A stretch of DNA of 64,000 nt from Rhodobacter sp. SY28-1 (lineage in GTDB: Bacteria; Pseudomonadota; Alphaproteobacteria; Rhodobacterales; Rhodobacteraceae), in contig NZ_STGH01000004.1 of the NCBI RefSeq assembly GCF_005222785.1, positions 124,001 to 188,000 of the forward strand, in the 5' to 3' direction. How positions within the stretch are numbered: position 1 is the first letter of the stretch; the number at the start of each line of letters is the position of its first letter. The notes beneath the pieces are model-generated. The model ran no database searches, was not told the DNA's origin, and saw only the letters and a list, made by a program, of their open reading frames with translations. A program made the position numbers and the translations under genes. This document shows positions 45,874 through 55,294 of the stretch, one piece after another.

Positions 45874-46001
45874 ACGACGAGACAAAAGGCTCGCGCGTCA
45901 GCGCTCCACCTGAAAACCGACCCAACCCACGCGAAATCCAGACGTTAAGAATCCCCTAACGCCCACGGGTAATCCGTTGATTTCAAACGTCCATCAGAGA
46001 T

Positions 46002-46016
46002 TGTCCACCGTGGACA
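46002..46016. other. 15-bp dyad abutting the malate synthase stop codon
   Basis: TGTCCAC-C-GTGGACA is a perfect 7+7 inverted repeat with a single centre base, ending directly before the glcB stop (46017-46019). The one-base loop makes an RNA hairpin with all pairs impossible, and no T-run follows, so a protein site or chance is as likely as a terminator. Confidence 0.45.
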
Positions 46017-48161
46017 CTACCCCGCCTTGACCCGCAGCCGCCAGGCATGGAGGAGAGGCTCGGTGTACCCCGAAGGCTGCTCCCGCCCCTTGAAGACCAG
46101 ATCACACGCCGCCTGGAACGCCGCCCCCTGGAAGGCGGGGGCCATCGGCCGATACAAAGGATCGCCCGCATTCTGCCGGTCCACGACAGCGGCCATCTTC
46201 TTCATCGCCTCCATCACTTCGGCCTCTCTGACCACCCCATGATGCAGCCAGTTCGCGATGTGCTGGGCCGAGATCCGGCACGTCGCCCGGTCCTCCATGA
46301 GGCCCACATCATTCACATCCGGCACCTTCGAACAGCCCACCCCCTGGTCGATCCAGCGCACCACATAGCCCAGGATTCCTTGCGCGTTGTTCTCGACCTC
46401 CCGCACGACCTGAGCCCGGTTCCACGCCTGGAAGCTGGCCAGCGGAATATCCAGGATCCCGTCCACATGTGCCCGCCGACCCCCCTTCGCCAGCCGCGCC
46501 TGCACCGCGAAGACGTCGACCTTGTGGTAGTGCAGGGCATGCAAGGTCGCGGCGGTGGGGGACGGAACCCACGCCGTGTTCGCCCCCGCGCGGGGATGGG
46601 CGATCTTCTCGTCCAGCATCGCCGCCATCAGATCCGGCATCGCCCACATGCCCTTGCCGATCTGGGCTTTTCCCGACAGCCCGCATTCCAGCCCGATATC
46701 GACGTTCAGATTCTCATAGGCCGTGATCCAGGACTTCCGCTTGATGAAGTCCTTCCGGCTGAACGCGCCCGCTTCCATCGAGGTGTGGATCTCGTCCCCG
46801 GTCCGGTCCAGGAAGCCGGTGTTGATGAACGCGACCCGCCCCTTCGCGGCCCGGATGCATTCCTTCAGGTTCACGGACGTCCGCCGTTCCTCGTCCATGA
46901 TCCCCAGCTTGACCGTGGCCTTGGGCAGACCCAAGACCTCCTCAACCCGCGCCATCACCGCGTCGGCAAAGGCCACTTCCTCGGGCCCGTGCATCTTCGG
47001 CTTCACCACATAGACCGACCCTAGGACCGAGTTCCGCATCCCCTCGATCTTCTTCAGGTCATGCAGCGCAATGGCCACCGTCACCATCGCGTCCATCAGC
47101 CCCTCAGGCACCTCGGACCCATCCGGCAGCAGGATCGCCGGGTTGGTCATCAGGTGGCCGACGTTCCGGATCCACATCAGCGCGCGGCCCTTCAGCGTGA
47201 ACGGCGAGCCGTTCGGATCAAGATATTCCCGGTCCGCCGCCAGCCGCCGCTCGACCTTGCGGCCGCCCTTGTCGAAAACCTCGGACAGGTTGCCTTGCAT
47301 CAGCCCCAGCCAGTTGCGATAGGCCCCGACCTTGTCCTCGGCATCCACGCAGGCGACCGAATCCTCGCAGTCCATGATCGCCGTCAGCGCGCTTTCCAGC
47401 TGGACGTCAGCCAGCAAAGCCTGATCGCGCGAGCCGATGAAATGCGCGCGGTCAAAGACCAGTTCGACATGCAGACCGTTGTTCCGCAGCAGCACCGCGT
47501 CCGGAGCCTTCGGGTTCCCCCGGTAGCCCGCAAACTTCTCTGGCTGCACCAGCGGCAAGTCGTCCACCAGAAGCGCTCCGTCCTTCACCACATAGCGGCG
47601 CACGTCGGCGTAGCTGGTCCCGGCAATCGGAAACGCCTCGTCCAGGAACACCCGTGCCCGGGCGATGACCCGCGCGCCACGACCCCGTTCATAGCCGCCG
47701 GAAGGGGGCAGGGACCCCATCGCATCGGTCCCGTAGAGGCAGTCATACAGACTGCCCCACCGCGCATTCGCCGCGTTCAGGGCGTAGCGGGCGTTGGTGA
47801 CCGGGACTACCAACTGCGGGCCGGGAACCTTGGCGACCTCGGGGTCGACGTTCGTCGTCTCGATCGTAAAGGCCGGGCCTTCCGGCAGCAGATAGCCGAT
47901 CTCGGCGAGAAAGGCCTTGTAGGCCGTATGGTCATGCGGCTGACCGCGGCGGGCGATGTGCCAGGCGTCGATCTTCGCCTGCAGATCGTCCCGCTTGTAC
48001 AACAGCGCCCGGTTCTGCGGGGCAAAGTCCGCGAGCAGCCCCGCCAGCCCCGACCAGAAGGTCCCGGCCTCGATCCCCGTTCCGGGCAGCGCCTCGTTCT
48101 CGACAAAGCGGGCCAGCACCGCATCCACCTTTAGCCCCGCACGATCCAGACGCTCGGTCAT
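46017..48161 (-). CDS. glcB: malate synthase G
   Basis: Condenses glyoxylate and acetyl-CoA to malate in the glyoxylate shunt or glycolate use. 714 aa, the length of the G isoform. Start [19 protein letters not shown] matches the family; [31 protein letters not shown] and [20 protein letters not shown] carry active-site Arg, Asp and Glu residues; [26 protein letters not shown] is seen in part as [31 protein letters not shown] precedes the ATG at 48161. It is not adjacent to isocitrate lyase. Divergent from an ArsR/AHSA1 operon. Confidence 0.96.
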   Translation of the reverse strand: MTERLDRAGLKVDAVLARFVENEALPGTGIEAGTFWSGLAGLLADFAPQNRALLYKRDDLQAKIDAWHIARRGQPHDHTAYKAFLAEIGYLLPEGPAFTIETTNVDPEVAKVPGPQLVVPVTNARYALNAANARWGSLYDCLYGTDAMGSLPPSGGYERGRGARVIARARVFLDEAFPIAGTSYADVRRYVVKDGALLVDDLPLVQPEKFAGYRGNPKAPDAVLLRNNGLHVELVFDRAHFIGSRDQALLADVQLESALTAIMDCEDSVACVDAEDKVGAYRNWLGLMQGNLSEVFDKGGRKVERRLAADREYLDPNGSPFTLKGRALMWIRNVGHLMTNPAILLPDGSEVPEGLMDAMVTVAIALHDLKKIEGMRNSVLGSVYVVKPKMHGPEEVAFADAVMARVEEVLGLPKATVKLGIMDEERRTSVNLKECIRAAKGRVAFINTGFLDRTGDEIHTSMEAGAFSRKDFIKRKSWITAYENLNVDIGLECGLSGKAQIGKGMWAMPDLMAAMLDEKIAHPRAGANTAWVPSPTAATLHALHYHKVDVFAVQARLAKGGRRAHVDGILDIPLASFQAWNRAQVVREVENNAQGILGYVVRWIDQGVGCSKVPDVNDVGLMEDRATCRISAQHIANWLHHGVVREAEVMEAMKKMAAVVDRQNAGDPLYRPMAPAFQGAAFQAACDLVFKGREQPSGYTEPLLHAWRLRVKAG

Positions 48162-48348
48162 CTCTGTCTCCCATGCGCCCCGCAGGGCTTTGTATGCTGT
48201 CGCACACAATAGGGCAGGGGGCGGGGCTGGGCAAAGAAAAGCAGACCCGAAATTTCAAACAGGGCCGAAAATCACTTGTCGTGAAAAACGGAAGATAAAA
48301 AACTTTGCCGACTGGCTAAGTTTTTCTTTCCCGCGCCAGCAAAGGGTG

Positions 48349-48369
48349 TATAGTTAGCAATATGGCTAA
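48349..48369 (+). promoter_or_regulatory. promoter -10 and operator of the ArsR/AHSA1 operon
   Basis: TATAGT (48349-48354) is a fair -10 element whose transcript would start at or next to the arsR ATG (48362). TTAGC-AATATG-GCTAA (48354-48369) is a perfect 5+5 dyad overlapping the start codon. A direct copy of TGGCTAAG lies upstream at 48313-48320. Likely ArsR self-binding site; no Shine-Dalgarno precedes the ATG. Confidence 0.55.
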
Positions 48370-48703
48370 GCATGATCCCCAACTGGACCTTCTGTTCCAC
48401 GCGCTGTCGGACCCGACCCGGCGCATGATGCTGAATCGGCTAGCCAAGGGTCCAGCCCCGGTCACGGAACTGGCCGGACCATCGGGCTTCAAACTCCCCA
48501 CCATCCTGCGCCACCTCTCGGTGCTGGAGGAGGCGGGGCTGGTTGCCACCCAGAAGGACGGGCGTGTCCGGTCCTGCGCCTTCCAGCCCGCGGCCTTGCG
48601 GCCGATGACCGAGTGGTTGGACGAGCAGCGCAAGGTCTGGGAGGCGCGGCTGGACCGGCTGGATGACTATGTAATGAACCTCATGAAGGAGCGCGAGAAA
48701 TGA
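48362..48703 (+). CDS. ArsR-type regulator of an AHSA1 operon
   Basis: Winged-helix regulator of 113 aa: LFHALSDPTRRMMLNRLAKG, then ELAGPSGFKLPTILRHLSVLEEAGL as the DNA-binding region (quoted in part: KLPTILRHLSVLEEAGL) and TQKDGRVRSCAFQPAALRP. No metal-ligand Cys cluster is present, so this is the SdpR/YczG-like non-metal branch commonly followed by SRPBCC genes. No ribosome binding site is visible, suggesting leaderless translation. Overlaps the next ORF by ATGA. Confidence 0.9.
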   Translation: MAKHDPQLDLLFHALSDPTRRMMLNRLAKGPAPVTELAGPSGFKLPTILRHLSVLEEAGLVATQKDGRVRSCAFQPAALRPMTEWLDEQRKVWEARLDRLDDYVMNLMKEREK

Positions 48704-49176
48704 CAGTTGACTATGACCCCGAGCTTGACCTCGTCCTGACCCGTGAGGTGAATGCCCCGCGCGAGATCCTGTACATGTGCTGGACCACGCCCGAGCACCT
48801 GGTCCACTGGTTCGTCCCGAAGCCGCACAAGGTGACGGCCTGCGAACTGGACGTCCGCGTCGGCGGCAAATGCAACACGACCTTCAACGTCGAAGGCAAC
48901 GAGATGCAGAACAACGGCGTGTATCTGGAAGTGGTGCCGAACGAAAAGCTTGTGTTCACGGACGCTTACACCGAAGGCTGGAAGCCCGCGCCCGAACCCT
49001 TCATGACCGCGATCCTGACGTTCGAGGACATCGGCAACGGCCGCACCAAGTACACAGCCATTGCCCGGCACCGAAACGCCGACACCGCCAAGGCGCACAA
49101 GGACATGGGGTTCTACGACGGCTGGGGCACCGTGGTCACCCAGCTGGAAGAATACGCCCAAGGCCTGAAGAAATGA
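48700..49176 (+). CDS. SRPBCC (AHSA1) family protein
   Basis: Protein of 158 aa with one START-like AHSA1 domain: LTREVNAPREILYMCWTTPEHLVHWFVPKP is the typical opening (quoted in part: REILYMCWTTPEHLVHWF), then RVGGKCNTTF, EVVPNEKLVFTDAY and MTAILTFEDIGNGRTKYTA. These domains bind hydrophobic ligands. Role unknown; paired with an ArsR regulator. Overlaps both neighbours by 4 nt. Confidence 0.9.
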   Translation: MTVDYDPELDLVLTREVNAPREILYMCWTTPEHLVHWFVPKPHKVTACELDVRVGGKCNTTFNVEGNEMQNNGVYLEVVPNEKLVFTDAYTEGWKPAPEPFMTAILTFEDIGNGRTKYTAIARHRNADTAKAHKDMGFYDGWGTVVTQLEEYAQGLKK

Positions 49177-50063
49177 GCCGCGATCTGCAATCCAACCGTT
49201 TCGCGACCCTGACCTTCGAGCGCAAGGTCGCGGCCCCGCTGGCAACGCTTTACGCCGCCTGGACCGCGCCCGCGGCACGGGCGGTCTGGGCGCCGCCCGC
49301 GCCGGGTGTGGTGGTGGAGTTTCTGGAGGCCGACAGCCGGGTCGGCGGGCGTGAGGTTTCCCTGTGCAAGGTCGCGGGACAGCCGGACATCCGGGTCGAG
49401 GCTGGCTGGCTTGACCTTGTGTCCGATGCGCGCAGCGTCGGCTATGAGGTCGTCTCCTCGGGCGGCGAACGCAAATCGGCAGCGCTGGTCACGGCCGAGT
49501 TTTCGGGCAACGCAGAAGCCAGCCGGATTGCCGTGACGGTCCAGCTTGCCTCGTTGGCCGAGGATATGGCCGACGGCTACCGGCAGGGCTTTACCGCCGG
49601 GGTCGCAAACCTTGCCGGTGTGGCGGAACGCACGATGCTGCTTCAGCGGGTCATCAAGGCGCCCGTGGCCACGGTCTGGGGTGCCTGGATGAACGCCGAG
49701 AGCCTGCCGAAATGGTGGGGGCCGGAAGGGTATTCCTGCCGCACCTCCCGCATCGACCTGCGGGCCGGGGGCGAATGGGTGTTCGACATGATCGGGCCGG
49801 ACGGCACGGTCTATCCGAACCACCACCGCTATGGCTCGGTGATCCCGGAAACCCGGCTGGACTACACGCTGCACTGGGGCGAGAATGGCCCGAAGCATGC
49901 GGACGCCTGGGCCATGTTCGAGGATGAGGGCGGGGCAACTAAGGTGACCCTTGGCATGGTGATGGCCACCGCCAAGGAATACAACGACGCCAAGGGGTTC
50001 GGCGCGGTCGAGCTTGGCCTGCAGACACTGGGCAAACTGGCGCGGTCCATCGGCGCCGAATAG
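49173..50063 (+). CDS. two-domain SRPBCC (AHSA1) protein
   Basis: Protein of 296 aa in which two AHSA1 domains are fused. The second (about 150-290) is canonical: VIKAPVATVWGAWMNAESLPKWWGPEG and LRAGGEWVFDMIGPDG, quoted in part. The first (10-140) keeps FERKVAAPLATLYAAWTAPAARAVWAPP and the strand order but has lost most of the tryptophan-rich pocket. ATG at 49173 overlaps the preceding gene. Third gene of the ArsR operon. Ligand unknown. Confidence 0.87.
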   Translation: MSRDLQSNRFATLTFERKVAAPLATLYAAWTAPAARAVWAPPAPGVVVEFLEADSRVGGREVSLCKVAGQPDIRVEAGWLDLVSDARSVGYEVVSSGGERKSAALVTAEFSGNAEASRIAVTVQLASLAEDMADGYRQGFTAGVANLAGVAERTMLLQRVIKAPVATVWGAWMNAESLPKWWGPEGYSCRTSRIDLRAGGEWVFDMIGPDGTVYPNHHRYGSVIPETRLDYTLHWGENGPKHADAWAMFEDEGGATKVTLGMVMATAKEYNDAKGFGAVELGLQTLGKLARSIGAE

Positions 50064-50079
50064 GGTCAGCTGGGCTGGT

Positions 50080-51588
50080 TCAGTTCGTCGGCGCCCCGCC
50101 TTCCGCCTTGCGCTTTGCGACGAAAGCCTCCAGAGCCTCCAACGTGCCGGGGTCGATGGGCGGGGCCTCGTAATTGGCCAGCAGGTCCTTCCAGATCCGG
50201 TTGGCGCGGGCAGGGGCCTCTTGCGACCCCCGCGCCAGCCAGGTTGGATAGTTGTCCCAGTTCGACAGCATCGGCGGGTGAAACGCCGTTTCATACATTG
50301 CCATCGTCTGTGCCGTGCCGAAGAAATGCCCGCCGACCCCGGCCTCGGCGATGGCGTCCAGCGACAGGGCATCGTCCGTGACAGCGATGGGCTGGAAATA
50401 GGCCTGCATCATGCCCAGCATCTCGGCATCAAGGATCAGCTTTTCGAAACTGGCGGTGAGCCCACCATGCATCCAGCCCGCGCCATGGATCACCAGATGC
50501 GCCCCACCCATCAGACAGCCCCACAGCGACATCATCGATTCGTAGGCCGCCTGCGCGTCCAGCGCATTCGCCGCCGTGGTGTTGGACGACCGGAACGGGA
50601 CGCCAATCCGCCGGGCAAGCTGACCTGACGCCTGCGCGGCCTTGGCGTATTCCGGCGTGCCGAAGGCCGGGGCCCCGGTCTTCATGTCGACATTAGAGGT
50701 GAACCCGCCATACATCACCGGCACCCCCGGCCGCACGATCTGGGTCAGCGCCACGCCGAACATCGCCTCGGCATGCTGCAAGACCAGTGCCCCGGCCAGA
50801 GACACCGGGGCCATCGCGCCCGCCAGCGTGAAGGGTGTGACGATGGCCACCTGACCGTGTTCGGCCAAGGCGATCAACCCCTGGCTCATCGGATCGTCCA
50901 GTTGCCGGGGCGAGTTGGTGTTGATCACCCCCATCATCATCGGCTGGCGCGCGAGGTCGTCCAGGCTCCACCCCATTGCAAGGGCAGCCATCTGGATGCC
51001 GTCCATCGTGCGCTCTGTCCCCAGCGCGTTCAGGTTCCAGCTTTTGTCGAGGAGCGTGCACTGCGAAAGGTAAAGGTCCAGATGCCGGGAATTGGCGGGC
51101 AGGTCCATAGGTTCCAGCGGACCGCCGGATTCCTGCTGGATCACGTTCAGGCGTTGGCAGAGCCGCAGGAAATCCTGCATGTCCTGCAAGGTCCCGTCCC
51201 GGCGGCCGCGGTCAAGGTCCATCACATAGGCCGGACCGCCGACGGACGAGAAGACCATGTCACTCCCACCAAAGCGCAGGTCCTTGGCGCGGTTGCGGGC
51301 GGCGATGGTGAAGCTGCGCGGAACGGTTGCAAGGCAGGTCTCGATCAGGCCGGGATCGGGGTAGACCATCATTCCATCAATCCGCGCCCCTGCACGGCGA
51401 AAAAGGTCCAGCGCCCGGCCGTTCAACACGCGCATCCCCTGTTCGGCCAGAAGCCTAAGGGCGGCCTGGTGGATCGCCTCGACATGATCCTCGGACAGCA
51501 CCCGGATCGGATCGTAGACGCGCGGCACCTGGCCGAAGGGCGGCTGCGGGATGGCATTCGGCGTGCGGACCGGGCGGCGCTGGCGCAT
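50080..51588 (-). CDS. trimethylamine methyltransferase (MttB) family protein, non-pyrrolysine
   Basis: Protein of 502 aa of the MttB superfamily, corrinoid-dependent methyltransferases acting on quaternary or tertiary amines. Recognisable segments: ALRLLAEQGMRVLNGRALDLFRRAG, GGPAYVMDLDRGRR, MYGGFTSNVDMKTGAPAFGTPEYAKA (in part GAPAFGTPEYAKA) and AHLVIHGAGWMHGGL. The frame has no internal amber codon, so it is a pyrrolysine-free member such as glycine betaine-type MtgB. The start overlaps the stop of the flavoprotein gene (TGATG). No corrinoid protein or reactivase gene is nearby. Confidence 0.9.
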   Translation of the reverse strand: MRQRRPVRTPNAIPQPPFGQVPRVYDPIRVLSEDHVEAIHQAALRLLAEQGMRVLNGRALDLFRRAGARIDGMMVYPDPGLIETCLATVPRSFTIAARNRAKDLRFGGSDMVFSSVGGPAYVMDLDRGRRDGTLQDMQDFLRLCQRLNVIQQESGGPLEPMDLPANSRHLDLYLSQCTLLDKSWNLNALGTERTMDGIQMAALAMGWSLDDLARQPMMMGVINTNSPRQLDDPMSQGLIALAEHGQVAIVTPFTLAGAMAPVSLAGALVLQHAEAMFGVALTQIVRPGVPVMYGGFTSNVDMKTGAPAFGTPEYAKAAQASGQLARRIGVPFRSSNTTAANALDAQAAYESMMSLWGCLMGGAHLVIHGAGWMHGGLTASFEKLILDAEMLGMMQAYFQPIAVTDDALSLDAIAEAGVGGHFFGTAQTMAMYETAFHPPMLSNWDNYPTWLARGSQEAPARANRIWKDLLANYEAPPIDPGTLEALEAFVAKRKAEGGAPTN

Positions 51589-53612
51589 CAGGGCGTCCTT
51601 TCCGGGGGCAGTTCCCGACGCGGGGGCAGGTCTGGCTCGCCCAGAAGGCGGGCAAAGCGATGGGCGGAATAGACCGCATCGGCGATGGAGGATGGGGTGA
51701 GGCAATCGCCAATCCGGGTGGCCGCGATCCCGGCCCCGGCAATGTCGTCCGACAGGGCGCTGTCCGGCAGGCGCCCGGTGGCAAGGATCAGCGTTCCGCA
51801 GGGCAGCGCCTCGTCCCGCCCGGTATAGACGCAGGACAGGGCAGCCACGCCATCGCTGTTCGATTTCAAAGACTTGAGCGCGTGGATCACCACCCCCGTC
51901 TCGATCAACCGGGCCTGCAGGAAATCCTGCTCGTTCGTCATCACGCTCCAGGATGAGGCAACGGCGGCCGTGGTCACATAGTGAACTTCGTGCCCTTTCG
52001 CCGCCAACCTTTCGGCCAAGGCCCCGGCCATGAAGTAATGCTCGTCGTCATAGATCACCACCGGACCCGCGATCTTCGCCCCGGCAAAGACATCGTCCGG
52101 CGTCAGGGCCAGCGGGAACTCTCCCGGCCGGACCGAATAGACGCCGACCCCATCCCGCCGCCAATGCGACCCCGTCGCCAGCACCACACGATCGGCCCCG
52201 AACTCGGCCACATCCGCCGCAGTCATCCGGCTGGCCGGGAACAGTTCCACATTCGGAAGCTTGCCGATCATGTGCAGTCGCCAGTCCCGGACCCGGGTCC
52301 AAGTCTGCAGCCCCGGCAATGTCGCCTCACGCAGCAGCCGCCCGCCGAACTGATCCGACGCCTCGGCCAAGGACACCTCCAGCCCCCGGCGCCCCAAGGT
52401 CAGCGCCGCCTCCAGTCCCGCTGGACCGCCGCCGATCACCAGCGCCTTTTCGCGTTTCGGATAGACGGCAATCCGCTCCGGATGCCAGCCGCGCCGCCAT
52501 TCCTCACCCATCGTCGGGTTCTGGGTGCAGCGCAGACCCACGCCCTCATTGTTCGCCGCCCGGCAGATGTTGCAGCCGATGCATTCGCGGATCTCATCCT
52601 CACGCCCCTCGCGGATCTTCGCGGGCAGGAACGGATCGGCGATGGAGGGCCGGGCCGCCCCGATGAAATCCTGCACCCTCCGCTTGATCTGGCTGACCAT
52701 CCGGTCGGGCGAAGTAAACCGCCCCACCGACACCACCGGCTTTGTTGTCAGCGACTTCACGAAGGCAACGTTCTCCTCCTGAAACCCTTCCGCGGAAAAC
52801 CGCGCCGACCGTGAGTCATTGCCCAAGGCCCCCGCGACGTTCACATCCCAAAGGTCCGGCAGCTCTGCCAGCATCTCGATGACCTCGCGGCCCTCGCCTT
52901 CCGACGTGATCCCCTCCGGCCCGTGCAACTCGTCCACCGCCAGCCGCACCGCCACGGCGCAGGTGTCGCCGACGGCCTCTTTCGTGTCCTCGATCATCTC
53001 GCGCAGCAGCCGCACCCGGTTCTCCAGGCTGCCCCCATAGGCATCAATCCGGTGATTGGTGCGGCGGGACAGGAACTGGAAGGGCAGGTAGTCGTGCCCC
53101 GCATAGACATAGACGATGTCGAACCCGGCCCGCTTTGCGCGCATCGCGGCATCCCGCTGCCAGACCCGGAAGGCCTTGATATCGCTTGCATCCATCGCCC
53201 GCGCCGTCGCGGGCAGGTGGTAAAGCGCCGGCTGCACAACCGGCGCGATCCCCGGCACCCGCGTCATCCGGTTCGAGGCATGAGCGCCACCGTGCCACAG
53301 CTCGATCCCGGCCAGTGAGCCGTGCGCGTGGATCGCCTCCGCCGTCAGCGCAAGCGGCGCGATGTCGCCGTCATCCCACAGCGTCAGGAATGCGTAGGGG
53401 CTGTCGTCGGACGAAGGATGGATCGAACAATACTCTGTGCAGACCACCCCCCAACCGCCTTCCGCCTTCACCCCGCGCAACGCCGCGCCGGATTGGGGAC
53501 GCTGCCAGCCGAAGCCTGTCGCATGCGGCGTCTGGTAGAACCTATTGAGGGCGGTGACCGGACCGATGCGGACAGGCTCGAACAGGATGTCGTAGCGCGG
53601 ATCGCGGGGCAT
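51588..53612 (-). CDS. trimethylamine dehydrogenase-like Fe-S flavoprotein
   Basis: Protein of 674 aa similar along its length to trimethylamine dehydrogenase: TIM-barrel FMN domain (LFEPVRIGPVTALNRFYQTPH), 4Fe-4S ligands CIGCNIC...C in the middle, then GEEWRRGWHPE and a nucleotide-binding domain (ALVIGGGPAGLEAALTLG). The Cys that holds FMN covalently in the Methylophilus enzyme (PHC) is Ala here (PHATG), so FMN is probably bound non-covalently. It likely demethylates a methylated amine, related to DgcA/StcD-type enzymes. Coupled to mttB. Confidence 0.88.
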   Translation of the reverse strand: MPRDPRYDILFEPVRIGPVTALNRFYQTPHATGFGWQRPQSGAALRGVKAEGGWGVVCTEYCSIHPSSDDSPYAFLTLWDDGDIAPLALTAEAIHAHGSLAGIELWHGGAHASNRMTRVPGIAPVVQPALYHLPATARAMDASDIKAFRVWQRDAAMRAKRAGFDIVYVYAGHDYLPFQFLSRRTNHRIDAYGGSLENRVRLLREMIEDTKEAVGDTCAVAVRLAVDELHGPEGITSEGEGREVIEMLAELPDLWDVNVAGALGNDSRSARFSAEGFQEENVAFVKSLTTKPVVSVGRFTSPDRMVSQIKRRVQDFIGAARPSIADPFLPAKIREGREDEIRECIGCNICRAANNEGVGLRCTQNPTMGEEWRRGWHPERIAVYPKREKALVIGGGPAGLEAALTLGRRGLEVSLAEASDQFGGRLLREATLPGLQTWTRVRDWRLHMIGKLPNVELFPASRMTAADVAEFGADRVVLATGSHWRRDGVGVYSVRPGEFPLALTPDDVFAGAKIAGPVVIYDDEHYFMAGALAERLAAKGHEVHYVTTAAVASSWSVMTNEQDFLQARLIETGVVIHALKSLKSNSDGVAALSCVYTGRDEALPCGTLILATGRLPDSALSDDIAGAGIAATRIGDCLTPSSIADAVYSAHRFARLLGEPDLPPRRELPPERTP

Positions 53613-53684
53613 CGGGGGGCCTTCTTTTCTGATCGGACAGTAGGGTCCGGGGCGAACAGGCGTCAAGCGGCGCGCAGAGTCGCG

Positions 53685-55181
53685 TCAGAAGGGCAAGGTC
53701 AGCTGAGCCGAGGCCGGTTTGCGGACCGGACGTCGCCCCTCGCGGTTCCCGGCCCGGCTGGCGTGACGCTGGACGAAACCAGCAGCCACCTCGGCAAAGC
53801 CTGTGCTGCGGCGGGCCGTCCAAATCCGATCCCGCGCCTCCCGCGCCGCCGAGGCGATGTCGATGATCGGCTCGGGGTAGCGGTGCCCCAGAAGCCGCCG
53901 TGCCTCGGGCCAAAGCCAGGGCTCTTGCAGGAACGCATCTGGCACCGCGCCCAGTTCCGGCAGCCAACGGCGGGTGAAGACCCCCGTGGGGTCCTGATCC
54001 AGCCCCTGCTTCACCGGATTGTAGATGCGCGGAATGTTGATCCCTGTCGTCCCCGACTGCATCTGCACCTGTGGCCAATGGATGCCAGGTTCATAGTCGG
54101 TGAACATCCGCGCCAGATGCGCCCCCGTCGCCCGCCAGTCGAGCCAGAGGTGATAGGACGCGACCGAAATCACCATCGCCCGCATCCGGAAGTTCAGCCA
54201 GCCGGTCGCCCGCAGATAGCGCATGCAGGCGTCCAGAAACGGCAGCCCGGTCTCGCCATTTTCCCAGGCCGAAAGCCGGGTCGCGTCCACCTCACGCGGC
54301 CGGGTCACCGCGATGGGATGCAAGTCCCGGGTTTCGATGGACGGTTGATCCTCCAGCTTCTGAATGAAGTGGTCCCGCCAGGCCAGCCGCGACTGGAAAC
54401 TGGAAAGCGACCCGCCCCACTTGCCCCCCGGCCGGTCGGACTGTCGCACAGCCGTCGCCTGCACCACCTCGCGGATCGACAGCGTGCCAAGGGCGAAATG
54501 CGGCGACAGCCGCGAACAGGCGCGTTCGGCGGTCAGGGGGGATGACATGGCGACCCGATACGGCTCTCCCCGACGCGACAGGAAAGAGTCTACCAGCTCC
54601 AGACCGCGCGCCCGTCCGCCCAACTGCCGGTGCGGGCAGGGGTCCGGGGCAAGTTTCAAGGCGCGGGCCGAGGGAATCAGACCCGGCTCCACCCCTTCGA
54701 CCGCACGAAGGGCGGGGGTGGGCAGCGCCGGCTGGCCCATGAACCCGTCCCGGCTGGCGGCCCAGATGTCCCGTGTCGGCAAGCGGCGCACGACCCCCGA
54801 TTGCGGGACCTCGGTCCACTCGATCCCCTCAGACCGCGCCCAGGCCGCCACCCGCCGGTCGCGCGCGTAGGTCCAGAGGTTCCCCGTCTCCTCATGGCTG
54901 ACGATCCGGGTGATTGCGTGCCGCTTGCACAGCCCCGCCAGCACCGTCACCGCATCGCCAACGCGCACTACCAATGGCGCGCCGATCCACGCCATTTGTT
55001 CCCGAAGGTCCACCAGCGACTCGGCCACGACCTCCCACTGCCGGGACGAGGCATCGGGCTGCAACCACAGCTCCGGCTCTACCACATAGACGGGCAGCAC
55101 CGACCCAATCCCCGCCGCCAGCACCAGCGCCGGGTGGTCGTGGACACGCAGGTCGCGCTTGAACCAGACGAGAACATTCAT
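53685..55181 (-). CDS. photolyase/cryptochrome family protein
   Basis: FAD protein of 498 aa. The N-terminal antenna-binding domain starts VLVWFKRDLRVHDHPAL; the helical FAD domain has SRLSPHFALGTLSIREV, ENGETGLPFLDACMRYLRATGWLNFRMRAM (in part GETGLPFLDACMRYLRATGW) and HWPQVQMQSGTTGIN. The pattern fits cyclobutane pyrimidine dimer repair enzymes, but cryptochrome or another subclass cannot be excluded without alignment. ATG at 55181. It is 72 nt upstream of the TMADH-like gene on the same strand and divergent from pepN. Confidence 0.88.
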   Translation of the reverse strand: MNVLVWFKRDLRVHDHPALVLAAGIGSVLPVYVVEPELWLQPDASSRQWEVVAESLVDLREQMAWIGAPLVVRVGDAVTVLAGLCKRHAITRIVSHEETGNLWTYARDRRVAAWARSEGIEWTEVPQSGVVRRLPTRDIWAASRDGFMGQPALPTPALRAVEGVEPGLIPSARALKLAPDPCPHRQLGGRARGLELVDSFLSRRGEPYRVAMSSPLTAERACSRLSPHFALGTLSIREVVQATAVRQSDRPGGKWGGSLSSFQSRLAWRDHFIQKLEDQPSIETRDLHPIAVTRPREVDATRLSAWENGETGLPFLDACMRYLRATGWLNFRMRAMVISVASYHLWLDWRATGAHLARMFTDYEPGIHWPQVQMQSGTTGINIPRIYNPVKQGLDQDPTGVFTRRWLPELGAVPDAFLQEPWLWPEARRLLGHRYPEPIIDIASAAREARDRIWTARRSTGFAEVAAGFVQRHASRAGNREGRRPVRKPASAQLTLPF

Positions 55182-55294
55182 GGAACATAGATGTAGCCGC
55201 CAGCGCAGATTCGTAAAGCGGCAAAAGACTGTTACCTGCCTCCCCCTTGCGTCGCGCCCCATTCCCCGTAGCTTCGGGCCAAAGGGAGCCCCGC

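Noticed and set aside
50080-51588. Pyrrolysine-containing trimethylamine methyltransferase
   Set aside because: The frame runs to its stop without an internal TAG, so no pyrrolysine readthrough is needed.
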